Shown piece by piece: positions 8,554 to 18,400 of a stretch of 64,000 nt of DNA. Origin of the DNA: Salinispora mooreana (GTDB lineage: Bacteria; Actinomycetota; Actinomycetes; Mycobacteriales; Micromonosporaceae); the NCBI RefSeq assembly GCF_000379065.1, contig NZ_KB900614.1, positions 1,138,107-1,202,106 of the forward strand. The letters run 5' to 3'. A program made the translations under genes and the position numbers. The notes below the pieces were generated by a model that ran no database searches, had not been told where the DNA came from, and worked only from the letters and a program-made list of their open reading frames with translations. The first letter of the stretch is position 1. Every line of letters starts with the position of its first letter.

Positions 8554-9986
8554 CCAACCGCATCGTGATCGTCGGCAATGGAATGGCCGGCACCCGTCTC
8601 GCCGGTGAGCTCTCCGCGCGCGGCGGGGACGGAAGAGTCACCGTGCTCGGGGCAGAACCGCACCGCGCATACAACCGGATCATGCTCTCCACCCTGCTGA
8701 CCGGAGCGATCGGGGAGCCGGACATGCGGCTGGCCGAGGTCGCCGGGCACGGAGTCGACCTGCGCACCGGGGTCTGCGTCACCGCGATCGACCGCAGGGA
8801 CCGTGCGGTCCGCACCGACCGGGGCGACCAGATCCACTACGACCACCTGGTCCTGGCCACCGGTGGCCGTGCCGTTGTCCCCCCGCTGACCGGCCTGACC
8901 GGCGGGGAACTGCCGGAACGGGTGGTGGCGTTTCGCACCCTGGATGACTGCCGCCGCATCCTCGCCGTAGCTGACCGGGCCCACCGCGTGCTGGTGCTCG
9001 GCGGCGGGCTACTCGGTCTGGAGGCGGCCCGCGGGCTCGCCGGCCGCGGGCTCGAGGTGACGGTGGTGCACCCGGTGCCGTACCTGATGGAGCGGCAACT
9101 CGACCCGGCCGCGGCGGCCGTGCTCGCCCGTACGCTCGCCGGCCTCGGGGTCACCACCCGGCTGGCCGTACCGGCCACCGCCGTGGTCGCCGGCCCCCGC
9201 GGCGTCCGCCTCGAGCTGGCCGACGGCCGGTCGCTCGCCGCCGACCTGCTGGTGCTTGCCTGCGGCATACGTCCGGACACCGCGCTCGCCACCGCCGCCG
9301 GCCTGGCCGTACGGCGGGGGGTGCTGGTCGACGACCAGCTACGCACCAACGACCAGCGCATCTCGGCCATCGGCGACTGCGCCCAGCACGGCGACGCCCT
9401 GACCGGCCTGGTGGCCCCGGCCTGGGCGCAGGCACGGGTGTTGGCACAGGTGCTCAGCGGCGCGGACCCGTCGGCCCGCTACCGGCCGAAACCGGTAGTG
9501 ACCCGACTCAAGACCGCCGGCATCGACCTGGCGGCGATGGGTGACCCCGGCGAGGGCCCCGGTGAGGAACTGACCTTCACGGACCCGGCCGGTGGCACGT
9601 ACGCCCGACTGCGAATCAACCACGAACGGGTGACCGCCGCGATCCTGCTGGGCGACAACCCGTCCGTCGGTACGGTCATCCAGCTCTTCGACCGGGGACA
9701 GCCGGTGCCCAGCGACCGGCGGTCGCTGCTGCTCGGCCGGGCACTCAGCCCGGGGTCAGCGGAACCGGCCACGACACCGGCGCTGATGCCGGCCGCGGCG
9801 ACGGTCTGCCACTGCAACAACGTCAACAAGGGAGCACTGGTGGAGAGTTGGCGCAGCGGGGCGCGGACGGTTGACGAGGTGGTGGCGGAGACCCGCGCCG
9901 GTACGGGCTGCGGCTCCTGCCGGGACGCGGTCGCCGGCATCGTCGAGTGGCTCTCCACCGTGGAATCGGTGGAGGTGGGACGATGA
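8550..9986 (+). CDS. NAD(P)/FAD-dependent electron-transfer subunit with C-terminal BFD [2Fe-2S] domain (NasB-like)
   Basis: 478 residues. The N-terminal FAD dinucleotide fold (IVIVGNGMAGTRLAGEL), a second nucleotide fold (VLVLGGGLLGLEAARGLAG, about residue 150) and the FAD-closing segment ISAIGDCAQHGD are present. A BFD-like domain near the C-terminus holds Cys420, Cys422, Cys454 and Cys457 (VCHCNN ... GCGSC). The architecture equals the first half of NirB and of NasB subunits that pass electrons from NADH to the nitrate reductase. It overlaps nasA and nirB by ATGA, so co-expression is clear. It lacks the siroheme domain, so it is not a nitrite reductase itself. Confidence 0.85.
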   Translation: MTNRIVIVGNGMAGTRLAGELSARGGDGRVTVLGAEPHRAYNRIMLSTLLTGAIGEPDMRLAEVAGHGVDLRTGVCVTAIDRRDRAVRTDRGDQIHYDHLVLATGGRAVVPPLTGLTGGELPERVVAFRTLDDCRRILAVADRAHRVLVLGGGLLGLEAARGLAGRGLEVTVVHPVPYLMERQLDPAAAAVLARTLAGLGVTTRLAVPATAVVAGPRGVRLELADGRSLAADLLVLACGIRPDTALATAAGLAVRRGVLVDDQLRTNDQRISAIGDCAQHGDALTGLVAPAWAQARVLAQVLSGADPSARYRPKPVVTRLKTAGIDLAAMGDPGEGPGEELTFTDPAGGTYARLRINHERVTAAILLGDNPSVGTVIQLFDRGQPVPSDRRSLLLGRALSPGSAEPATTPALMPAAATVCHCNNVNKGALVESWRSGARTVDEVVAETRAGTGCGSCRDAVAGIVEWLSTVESVEVGR

Positions 9987-12496
9987 GGCAAGGCCGACTG
10001 GTGGTCGTCGGCAACGGAATGGTCGGTCAGCGTTTCGTGGACGCGTTGTGCGCCCGCGACAGCGACGGTCGATGGCGGGTAACCGTGCTCGGCGAGGAGC
10101 CCCGACCCGCGTACGACCGGGTGCGTCTCTCCGCCCTCTTCGACGGGGTGGGCGCCGCCGAGCTGAACCTGCACACCCCGGATCCGCGGGTACGGCTGCG
10201 GCTCGGTGCGCCGGTCACCACGATCGACCGGACCCGACGCGTCGTGACGACGACCGCCGACGAGTACCCGTACGACGCACTGGTGTTGGCGACCGGCTCG
10301 TACCCCTTCGTGCCGCCGATCGACGGCGTCGACCTGCCGGGCGTCTTCACCTACCGCACCCTGGACGACCTGGCCGCGATCCGCGCGCACGCCCGGGGCT
10401 GCCGGCGGGGCGCGGTGATCGGCGGTGGGCTGCTCGGCCTGGAGGCGGCGAACGCGCTGCGGCTACTCGGGCTCGTCACCACCGTCGTGGAGTTCGCGCC
10501 GCGGCTGATGCCGGTGCAGGTGGACACCGCCGGCGGGGCGCTGCTGCGCCGCTACGTCGAGGAGCTGGGCGTCGCCTGCCACCTCGGGGTCGCCACCAGC
10601 GCGCTGCGCCCCGGCCCGGACGGCGCGGTGGCCCGGCTGGAGCTGGCGGACGGCGGTCGGGTGGACGCCGACCTGGTCGTCGTGGCGGCCGGTATCCGCC
10701 CCCGGGACGAGCTGGCCCGCGCCGCCGACCTGCCCCTCGGCCGCCGCGGCGGGGTGCTGGTTGACCGCGCCTGCCGCAGTGCCGACGAGCGGATCTGGGC
10801 GGTCGGCGAGTGCGCCGCCGTGGACGGCACCTGCCACGGTCTGGTCGCCCCCGGCTACGCGATGGCGGAGACGGTGGCCGACCGGCTGGTCGGTGGGGCG
10901 GCCACCGTCCCCGACGCGGACACCGCCACCAAGCTCAAGCTGCTCGGCGTGGACGTCGCCTCCTTCGGCGACGCCCACGGCACCACTCCGGGCTCCCTCG
11001 ACGTGACCTTCACCGACCCGGCCACCCGGGTCTACGCGAAGCTGGTCCTCTCCGACGATGCGCAGACGCTGCTCGGCGGCGTGCTGGTCGGCGACGCCGA
11101 CGCGTACCCGACGTTGCGGGCCAGCGTCGGTCAGGCGCTGCCCGCCGCGCCGCTCGCCCTGCTCGCCCCGGCCGGTGCGGGCCCCGGGGCGGCGGCGCTC
11201 CCCGGCTCCACGCAGGTCTGCTCCTGCAACGCGGTGACCCGCGCCGACCTGGACGCGGCGATCGCCGGCGGCGCGGCCGACGTGCCGACGCTCAAGGCGT
11301 GCACCCGGGCCGGCACCAGCTGTGGCTCCTGCGTACCGATGCTCCGGCAGCTACTCGACGCCGCCGGAGTTGGGCAGCCCCGCGGGCTCTGCGAACACTT
11401 CGAGGTGAGCCGCCAGGAGCTCTTCGACCTGATCCGGGTCCGGGGGATTCGCACCTTCTCCCGCCTGATCGCCGAGTACGGCCGGGGAGATGGCTGTGAC
11501 ATCTGCAAGCCGGTGGTGGCGTCAATCCTGGCCTCCCTCGGCACCGGGCACCTCCTCGACGGCGAGCGGGCGTCGCTACAGGACACCAATGACCACTTCC
11601 TGGCCAACCTGCAGCGGGACGGCAGCTACTCGGTCGTGCCCCGAATCCCCGGCGGCGAGATCACCCCGGAGAAGCTGATCGTGCTCGGCGAGGTGGCTCG
11701 GGACTTCGCGCTCTACACGAAGATCACCGGTGGGCAGCGCATCGATCTGCTCGGCGCGCGGGTGGAGCAGTTGCCGCAGATCTGGCGCCGGCTGGTCAAC
11801 GCGGGCTTCGAATCCGGCCACGCCTACGGCAAGGCACTGCGGACGGTGAAGTCGTGCGTCGGGTCCACCTGGTGCCGGTACGGGGTGCAGGACTCGGTCG
11901 GGTTGGCCATCGCGTTGGAGCTGCGCTACCGCGGGCTCCGCGCCCCCCACAAGATCAAAGCTGCGGTCTCCGGCTGTGCTCGGGAGTGCGCCGAGGCGCG
12001 CGGCAAGGACTTCGGCATCATCGCCACCGACGCTGGCTGGAACCTCTACGTCGGCGGCAACGGCGGATTCCGGCCCCGACACGCCGACCTCTTCGCCACC
12101 GACCTGACTACCGAGGCGCTGGTACGACTGGTCGACCGCTTCCTGATGTACTACATCCGCACCGCGGACCGGCTACAACGTACCGCCGCCTGGATCGAGG
12201 CGATGGACCGCGGCCTCGAGCACCTCAGCGCGGTCATCGTGGACGACTCGCTCGGGCTCTGCGCCGAGCTGGACGCGGCGATAGCCCACCACGTGGGGTC
12301 GTACTCCGACGAGTGGCGCGACGTCCTCGAGGATCCGGCCCGGTTGGGCCGGTTCACCTCGTTCGTCAACGCTCCCGAGGTGCCCGACCCCTCCATCCGG
12401 TTCACCGAGGAACGTGGGCAACGGGTACCTGCGCGGGCTGGGGAGACCGGGAACCAACAGCCGGTCGGGCTGGGAATGCCGCAGGTGCGGCGATGA
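9983..12496 (+). CDS. nirB: Nitrite reductase [NAD(P)H], large subunit
   Basis: An 837-residue assimilatory nitrite reductase that reduces nitrite to ammonium. Domain order: FAD/NAD oxidoreductase (1-310; VVVGNGMVGQRFV and AVIGGGLLGLEAANAL), NirB central domain, BFD [2Fe-2S] site (Cys413, Cys415, Cys447, Cys450), and ferredoxin-like half domain plus siroheme/[4Fe-4S] domain (from about 530). The siroheme-cluster ligands are Cys625 and Cys631 (SCVGSTWC) and Cys665 and Cys669 (SGCARECAEA). The ATG at 9983 overlaps the preceding stop; the in-frame upstream start at 9947 is rejected. NirD follows with another ATGA overlap. Confidence 0.96.
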   Translation: MRQGRLVVVGNGMVGQRFVDALCARDSDGRWRVTVLGEEPRPAYDRVRLSALFDGVGAAELNLHTPDPRVRLRLGAPVTTIDRTRRVVTTTADEYPYDALVLATGSYPFVPPIDGVDLPGVFTYRTLDDLAAIRAHARGCRRGAVIGGGLLGLEAANALRLLGLVTTVVEFAPRLMPVQVDTAGGALLRRYVEELGVACHLGVATSALRPGPDGAVARLELADGGRVDADLVVVAAGIRPRDELARAADLPLGRRGGVLVDRACRSADERIWAVGECAAVDGTCHGLVAPGYAMAETVADRLVGGAATVPDADTATKLKLLGVDVASFGDAHGTTPGSLDVTFTDPATRVYAKLVLSDDAQTLLGGVLVGDADAYPTLRASVGQALPAAPLALLAPAGAGPGAAALPGSTQVCSCNAVTRADLDAAIAGGAADVPTLKACTRAGTSCGSCVPMLRQLLDAAGVGQPRGLCEHFEVSRQELFDLIRVRGIRTFSRLIAEYGRGDGCDICKPVVASILASLGTGHLLDGERASLQDTNDHFLANLQRDGSYSVVPRIPGGEITPEKLIVLGEVARDFALYTKITGGQRIDLLGARVEQLPQIWRRLVNAGFESGHAYGKALRTVKSCVGSTWCRYGVQDSVGLAIALELRYRGLRAPHKIKAAVSGCARECAEARGKDFGIIATDAGWNLYVGGNGGFRPRHADLFATDLTTEALVRLVDRFLMYYIRTADRLQRTAAWIEAMDRGLEHLSAVIVDDSLGLCAELDAAIAHHVGSYSDEWRDVLEDPARLGRFTSFVNAPEVPDPSIRFTEERGQRVPARAGETGNQQPVGLGMPQVRR

Positions 12497-12837
12497 CCGG
12501 CCAGCCGCGGGGGTGGACGGTGGTCTGTCCACTGACCCGCCTTGACCCGGGTCGAGGGGTGGCCGCGCTCGTTGACGGCGTCCAGGTGGCGCTGTTCCGT
12601 ACCGCCGCCAACCTCTTCGCCCTCGACAACCGGGACCCGGTCACCGATGCGTACGTGCTCTCGCGCGGAATCGTGGGCAGCCGGGGCGAGGTGCCGACAG
12701 TCGCCTCCCCACTACACAAACAGGCATACGACCTGCGTACCGGAGACTGCCTGGACCTGCCGGGCGTCGCGGTCCGGTGGCACGAGGTGCGGTGCCGGGC
12801 CGGGCTGGTCGAGGTACGACTGCGAGAGGAGGCGTAG
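12493..12837 (+). CDS. nirD: Nitrite reductase [NAD(P)H], small subunit
   Basis: A 114-residue Rieske-fold protein. It has the expected beta pattern (WTVVCPLTRLDPGRGVAALV, LFALDNRDPV, VASPLHKQAYDLRTG) but none of the Cys-X-His pairs that bind a Rieske cluster. That absence is normal for assimilatory NirD subunits, which stabilise NirB. It overlaps nirB by four bases and is followed directly, without a gap, by the HemD-fusion gene. Confidence 0.93.
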   Translation: MTGQPRGWTVVCPLTRLDPGRGVAALVDGVQVALFRTAANLFALDNRDPVTDAYVLSRGIVGSRGEVPTVASPLHKQAYDLRTGDCLDLPGVAVRWHEVRCRAGLVEVRLREEA

Positions 12838-13926
12838 ATGCGCGACGAACTGGCCGGCTTCACCGTCGGGGTGACCGCCGACCGGCGTCGGGACGAACTG
12901 GCGACGCTGCTTCAGCGGCACGGGGCTCGGGTGGTCTTCGCGCCGGCCCTGCGGATCGTGCCACTCGCCGACGACACCGAACTGCGCGCGGCGACGCGGG
13001 CCTGCCTCGAGCGACCGCCGGATGTTCTGATGGCCGACACCGGGATCGGGATGCGGGGCTGGCTGGAGGCGGCCGAAGGCTGGGGGCTGGCTGAGCCGCT
13101 GCGCGCAGCGCTGCGCGGGGCGTACGTGGTGGCGCGCGGCCCGAAGGCCCGCGGCGCGATCCGGGCCGCCGGCCTGCACGATCAGTGGTCGCCCGCCTCG
13201 GAGAGCTGCGCCGAGGTGGTGGAGCACCTGCGTGACCGGGGGGTGGCCGGCCAGGTGATCGCCATGCAACTGCACGGCGGAGCACAACCCGAGTGTACGA
13301 GGGCGCTGGTTGCAGCCGGCGCGACCGTGATCACGGTGCCGGTCTACCGCTGGGTCCCGCCGACCGACCTGACACCGCTGCATCGGCTGATCGACCTGGT
13401 TGCCGATCGGATGGTGGACGCGGTGACGTTCACCTCGGCGCCTGCGGCCGAGGCGTTGCTGCGCGCCGCCGGAGACCGGACCGACCGGGTGCTCGACGCG
13501 TTCCGGGGCACGGTGCTGGCGAGTTGCGTGGGGACGGTTACCGCGGAGCCGCTGCGGCGACGGGGGGTGCCGGTCAGCGCTCCCGAGCGAGCCCGGCTGG
13601 GCGCTCTGGTCCGCACGATCGTTGCGGAGTTGCCGCGGCGCGCGGTCACCCTGAAAGCCGCCGGCCACCTACTCACCCTGCGCGGGCACGCCGCCGTGGT
13701 CGATGGTGAGCTGCGACCGCTGGCGCCGGCCCCGATGGCGGTACTGCGGACCCTGGCGGCCTCCCCGGGGCGGGTCCTGTCCCGGGCGACGCTGCTCCGG
13801 ACGCTGCCGCGCGGGGCGGACGAGCACGCGGTGGAGATGGCGGTGGCCCGGCTGCGTGCCGGGCTGAAGGCCCCCAGGGCGGTGCAGACGGTGGTGAAGC
13901 GCGGCTACCGCCTCCGGGTCGACTGA
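12838..13926 (+). CDS. Uroporphyrinogen-III synthase domain fused to a winged-helix DNA-binding domain
   Basis: 362 residues in two parts. Residues 1 to about 260 resemble HemD (GFTVGVTADRRRDELATLL, FTSAPAAEALL, CVGTVTAEPLRRRGVPV), the enzyme that closes and inverts the tetrapyrrole ring. Residues from about 270 form an OmpR/PhoB-type winged helix (LRPLAPAPMAVLRTLAASPG, VLSRATLLRTLPRG, VEMAVARLRAGLKAP, VVKRGYRLRVD). A similar fusion (Rv0260c) sits beside narK3 in M. tuberculosis. As last gene of the nas-nir operon it could feed siroheme synthesis, regulate the operon, or both. Whether the HemD part is catalytic cannot be judged from sequence alone. Confidence 0.85.
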   Translation: MRDELAGFTVGVTADRRRDELATLLQRHGARVVFAPALRIVPLADDTELRAATRACLERPPDVLMADTGIGMRGWLEAAEGWGLAEPLRAALRGAYVVARGPKARGAIRAAGLHDQWSPASESCAEVVEHLRDRGVAGQVIAMQLHGGAQPECTRALVAAGATVITVPVYRWVPPTDLTPLHRLIDLVADRMVDAVTFTSAPAAEALLRAAGDRTDRVLDAFRGTVLASCVGTVTAEPLRRRGVPVSAPERARLGALVRTIVAELPRRAVTLKAAGHLLTLRGHAAVVDGELRPLAPAPMAVLRTLAASPGRVLSRATLLRTLPRGADEHAVEMAVARLRAGLKAPRAVQTVVKRGYRLRVD

Positions 13927-13943
13927 CGCGGAGGCGCCACAGA

Positions 13944-13972
13944 CCCGGCCCGCAGCTAGGTGGCGGGCCGGG
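13944..13972. terminator. Bidirectional hairpin between the nas-nir operon and the conservon
   Basis: CCCGGCCCGC (13944-13953) pairs perfectly with GCGGGCCGGG (13963-13972) across a 9-base loop. It lies between two convergent transcription units, 18 bases after the HemD-fusion stop. No U-tract is seen. Confidence 0.6.
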
Positions 13973-14013
13973 CTCGCGGACCGATACCGGGGGTGCCGGT
14001 CACCGGCACCGGC

Positions 14014-14631
14014 TCACCCGACCGGAGTCGGGAAACCGCGGTTGTGCTCGGCCTGTAGGCGGCTCATGGCGTGCTCGACGACGGTCACCAGCACCTGCTT
14101 GACCGAGTCCCGGCTGCGCGCATCGGTCAGCACGAGCGGCACGTCCGCCGGGATGGCGAGCGCCTCGCGCACCTCCGCCAACTCGTAGTCGGGGGCACCG
14201 TCGAACCGGTTGAGCGCGACCACGTACGGCAGTTGGCGGTTTTCGAAGTAGTCCAGCGGGGCGAAGGCATCGGTGATCCGGCGGGTGTCCACCAGGACGG
14301 CCGCACCGACCGCACCACGAATGATCTCGTCCCACATGAACCAGAACCGGGTCTGGCCGGGTGTGCCGAACAGGTACAGGATCAGATCCTGCGCCATGGT
14401 GATCCGGCCGAAGTCCATGGCGACTGTCGTCGTCTCTTTGCCCGGCACCTTGGACGGATCATCGATGCCGACACCGGCTGTGGTCATGATCGCCTCAGTG
14501 GTCAGCGGTGTGATCTCCGAGATCGCCCCGACCAGCGTCGTCTTTCCGACGCCGAAGCCCCCCGCGACGACGATCTTCGCGGAGATGATCTCCCGGCTCG
14601 CACTGGCGGGGTCATAGTTCGCGAAGTCCAC
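14014..14631 (-). CDS. cvnD: Conservon small GTPase, CvnD
   Basis: A 205-residue Ras-like or MglA-like ATP/GTP-binding protein. The Walker A motif GGFGVGKTT lies at residues 24-32, the switch region includes TTVAMDFGRI and LFGTPGQTRFWFMWDEI, and the base-recognition motif is ALNRFDG (NKxD variant NRFD). It is the last of four genes in the order histidine kinase, roadblock, DUF742, GTPase that defines a cvn conservon; in Streptomyces these proteins form a membrane-associated complex likened to G-protein-coupled signalling. GTG 14631 has GGAAGGG upstream and overlaps cvnC by 20 bases. Confidence 0.9.
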   Translation of the reverse strand: MDFANYDPASASREIISAKIVVAGGFGVGKTTLVGAISEITPLTTEAIMTTAGVGIDDPSKVPGKETTTVAMDFGRITMAQDLILYLFGTPGQTRFWFMWDEIIRGAVGAAVLVDTRRITDAFAPLDYFENRQLPYVVALNRFDGAPDYELAEVREALAIPADVPLVLTDARSRDSVKQVLVTVVEHAMSRLQAEHNRGFPTPVG

Positions 14632-14977
14632 TTAGCACCCTTCCAAGCAGGTTCATCCGCTCCACGAACCCCATCGTGGGAGCGGCAGTGTGTAGCGTCA
14701 GCAAGCCCTCGGCCACCATGTCGGCCACCAGTACCCGGGTTACGCCGAGGGGCATCCGGGTGTACGCGGCGATCTCCGCCAACGACTGCGCCCGGCCCTC
14801 ACAAATCGTCGCGATGCGGTGCTTGTCGTGCCCCGCGAAACGGGACTCGGCAGCCGCCGTGGCGCTCGCGGACAGCACCGCCTCCAGGGTGATGTCCCGC
14901 TGCGGCTCGGTCCGGCCCCGAGTAACCGCATACGGGCGCACCAGCTCCCCACGTGGTTCGGTCCGCCGGCCTTCCAT
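14612..14977 (-). CDS. cvnC: Conservon DUF742 protein, CvnC
   Basis: A 121-residue DUF742 protein with a winged-helix look: IATICEGRAQSLAEIAAYTR, MPLGVTRVLVADMVAEGLL, then LLGRVLSGLREL. The N-terminal LVRPYAVTRGRTEP is typical of the family. No catalytic residues are known; conservon DUF742 members are thought to link the roadblock protein to the GTPase. The ATG at 14977 is preceded by GGGGAGG. It is third in the cvn operon. Confidence 0.88.
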   Translation of the reverse strand: MEGRRTEPRGELVRPYAVTRGRTEPQRDITLEAVLSASATAAAESRFAGHDKHRIATICEGRAQSLAEIAAYTRMPLGVTRVLVADMVAEGLLTLHTAAPTMGFVERMNLLGRVLSGLREL

Positions 14978-15063
14978 CCGCTGTCACCTCCCCTCTCGCC
15001 CGATCGGTGCCCCTTCGGCGCCGGATCTACTCTTCTCGGGCGGCGCTGTCCGGAGCCCAATGA

Positions 15064-15471
15064 TCATGACGACACCGCGTCCCGAGGCAACGGCACCAGT
15101 GCGGCACCGACCCGTTCCACCAGGAGTGCCATCTCGTAGCCGACCTGTCCGACATCGCAGCTACGGGCAGCGAGTACCGCCATTGACGACCCGTCACTGA
15201 TCGACATCAGGAAGAGGTAGCCGCTGTCCATCTCGATGACCGTCTGCAGCACCCCGCCGGCGCTGAACATGCGGGACGCGCCGTCGGTCAGGCTCACCAC
15301 GCCGGAGGTGATCGCCGCGAGCTGATCTGCGCGGTCCGCGGGCAGATCCCGGGACGAGGCTAGCAGCAGCCCGTCGGCGGACACCGCAACCACGTGAGCG
15401 ATGCCCGCCACGCTGTCGGCGAAGTTACTGAGCAGCCAACCCATGTCCTGCATGGTCGCTGAGCTGTTCAT
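15064..15471 (-). CDS. cvnB: Conservon roadblock/LC7 protein, CvnB
   Basis: A 135-residue roadblock-fold protein: WLLSNFADSVAGIAHVVAVS, ADGLLLASSRDLP, LAAITSGVVSLTDGASRMF, then strands LQTVIEMDSGYLFLMSIS and SMAVLAARSCDVGQVGYEM. In conservons and in bacterial MglA systems roadblock proteins bind the GTPase and modulate it. The ATG overlaps the cvnA stop (TGATG), so translation is coupled. An 86-base gap separates it from cvnC. Confidence 0.9.
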   Translation of the reverse strand: MNSSATMQDMGWLLSNFADSVAGIAHVVAVSADGLLLASSRDLPADRADQLAAITSGVVSLTDGASRMFSAGGVLQTVIEMDSGYLFLMSISDGSSMAVLAARSCDVGQVGYEMALLVERVGAALVPLPRDAVSS

Positions 15472-18400
15472 CAGCTCGTCTCCTTGCTCGAGGTGCTGTT
15501 GGGGTCCGAGCCGGCCGCACGGCCGCGCTGCACGCCACGGTGATATGCCGACAGCAGGCCACGGACTTCATCCGGCGTCCGGCGGGTCCGTTCCCGGGCC
15601 CGGGGCTCGATCCCACCGGGAACGAGTTGCGCCTTCGGCACCCGCTTCGGCAAACCGGAACGGGTAGTACCACCATTGGTCGGCTCGGCAGCCTGGCTGG
15701 CCCGACTCCAACCCTCATCCGCGACGGTGCGCCACGCATCGCCACCGCCGGCCGGGGGCCCGGAGGCACTCGGCGACGCCGGAGGCACGCTCGTCGGCGA
15801 CGCGGCCGGAGGCCCGGAGGCACTCGGCGACGCCGGAGGCACGCTCGTCGGCGACGCGGCCGGAGGACCGGAGGCACTCGGCGACGCCGGAGGCACGCTC
15901 ATCGGCGACGCGGCGGGCGGAGGCCCGGCGGAAGCAGGGGCGGCGGAGTACGACGACGCCGGGGTGGCCGCCGGCGGAGTCGTCGTCGTTCCGGGCACCC
16001 GGGTGGGTAGCTGCGGCTTGGCTGGGAAGCTCGCCGTCTCGGACGGGTCCTGGTCGAAGTCCGGCCGGGTGAAGATAGCGGTCGCATCATTGCCGTGCGT
16101 CCGGAACCAGACCGCCTCCATCTCCCGGAAGATCGGGGCCTCCGCCGGCGGCGGCGTCGGCGCCGCCGGTGGCGCCGACATGGGCGTCGCGGCGATCGAT
16201 GCGGTAGCGGCCAGGTCCGCGCCGAGCCCACCGGTCAGCGTGCTGTCGGCGCCGAGTGGAGTGGCTGGCGGTGGGTCGACTGGCGACGGTGGGGTGGCAG
16301 CCACAGTGGGAAAGGCCGCAGTCGCCACTGAGGATTCACCCGAGGGTTTCCGTTGCGGCAGTGGGTACGACGCCGTGGGGGCATCACCGAGGCCACCAGC
16401 GGCGCTGAGGCTGGGATCGGTACCGGTCACCCCGCCGGTCTGGTCCGGCACCACGCTGGCAACAGCCGGCGTCGCCCACGGGGCTGGCTCAGGCTGCCGC
16501 TGCTCCGGCAGAATAGCGGCGCTCGTGGCGACCGCCACCGGCTCACCAAAGCCGACCGAGGTGGCCGGGCCCTGCTCCACCGCGAGCTGCTGGCGAGGTC
16601 GGGTGAGCTGGGCTGGCCCCCGCCCGACGGGCAGCACCACCGCGGCCGTCGGCAGGGTTACCTGGGCGACGATGCCCCCCTCAACGTTGCGGCGCAGCTC
16701 GACGCGAATGCCGTGCCGATCAGCGAGCCGGCTCACCACGGCCAGGCCCATCAGCCGGAACGCCGCGACGTCGACGCTCTGCGGCTCCGCCAGCCGCCGG
16801 TTGAGCGAGTCGAGCTGCTCGTCGGAGAGGCCGAGACCACGGTCCTCGACCTGGATGAGCACGTAGTCGCGGATCCGCCGCCCGTCAGCGACCACAGTGG
16901 TGTTCGGCGGCGAAAAGCGGGTGGCGTTGTCGAGTAGTTCGGCGACGAGCCGGACCACGTCGTTGACCACGTGGGCGGCCACCGACACGTCCGTGTCGAC
17001 GGTTCCGAACTCGATCCGGTTGTAGAGCTCGACCTCGGACTGCGCGGCCCGCAGCACGTCCACCAGGAGAGCGTCCTCCCGCCGGGGTACGGCCGAGTCG
17101 GCTCCAGCGAGGACCAGTAGGTTCTCGTCGTTGCGACGCATTCGGGTGGCCAGGTGGTCCAGTTCAAAGAGTCGGGCCAGCCGCTTCGGGTCCTCCTCAC
17201 CACGCTCGATCGCGTCCAGTTCCCCGATCATCCGGTCAACCAGTGTCTGACTCCGTCGGGCCAGGTTGAGGAACATCGCTGAGACGTTGGTCCGCAGCGC
17301 AGCCTGCTCCGCCGCCACCCGGACCGCCTCCCGGTGCACCACGTTGAAGGCGACGGCGACCTGACCAACCTCGTCCTGGTTGGTGAGCCGAATCGGTGCG
17401 CGGATCTCCCGAACGATTTCGTCAACCCCGCCCTCGTCAACCGCCTCCATGTTCTGCAGGCGACGTACTGCTTCCGGCAGATCGTGGTTGGCCACGGCCA
17501 GGGCGCCCTCTCGCAGCCGGTGCAGCGAGTGGTTCAGCGAACGGGCCAGCACCACGGCCAGGGTGACCGCGATGATCAGGGTCAACAGCACCAGCAGCGC
17601 CTCGATGAAGGCCTGCCGGAGGACGTCCGAACGGTTCTGCTCGGTATCGGCGAGCAGCTCCGCCTGGAGCCGGGTCTCGGTCCACCGCATGAGGTCGTGG
17701 ACGGCGCCGAGGGCTGCGCTGGCCTCCTCCGCGCTCATCAGGGACTGCTGCCCGACCGAGCGGGCGATGTCCACGGCGACGGTGTCCGACAGCGTGACCG
17801 CATCGCCCGAGATGGTGTTCTCCACGAACGAGCGTTGCCCCGGATCCGCCGCGAGGGCGAAGGCGAGCAGCGCCTCCTGCCGGCTGGTCAACGTCGCCAC
17901 GAAGGAGGAGTACTGCTCCTCGTCGAAGCCGCTGGCGCTCAACGCGGTATAGGCGACGGACTCTTCCTCGGCGACTGCGGCCTTCGCCCGGGCGAAGGCC
18001 GCGACCGCCCGCCGGGACTCTGCCAGCCGCTCGTCGCCTGGGAGCTGGGCGAGGCCGTCGCCGTAGGCCACCAGGTCCGCCAGGATGACGCCGTAGCGCA
18101 ACGCTGACTCGGCAACCGCCATCTGCTTACGGTCCAGCACCTGCTGCCGAATCGCGTCCAGTGTCTCGAGGTGCCCGTCGATGGCCACCACCCGGTCGCT
18201 GACGGTGGCCGGCAGCTCGTCGAAGAGGTCGCGTTCCTCCCGGTAGGCCTGCACCCGGTCGTCGGTACTACGCACCCGCAGGTTGTAGGCGTCGGCGGCC
18301 TCTTTCGCCTCTCCCGGTGACGCGATATAGGCCGCAGCCGCCATTCGTTCGGCATGCAGGTCCTGAGTGAGGGCCGAGATGTCGATAGAGAGCTCGGTGA

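Noticed and set aside
15754..15915. Regular repeats that might suggest a CRISPR array
   Set aside because: Direct 54-bp units without spacers, in frame inside cvnA.
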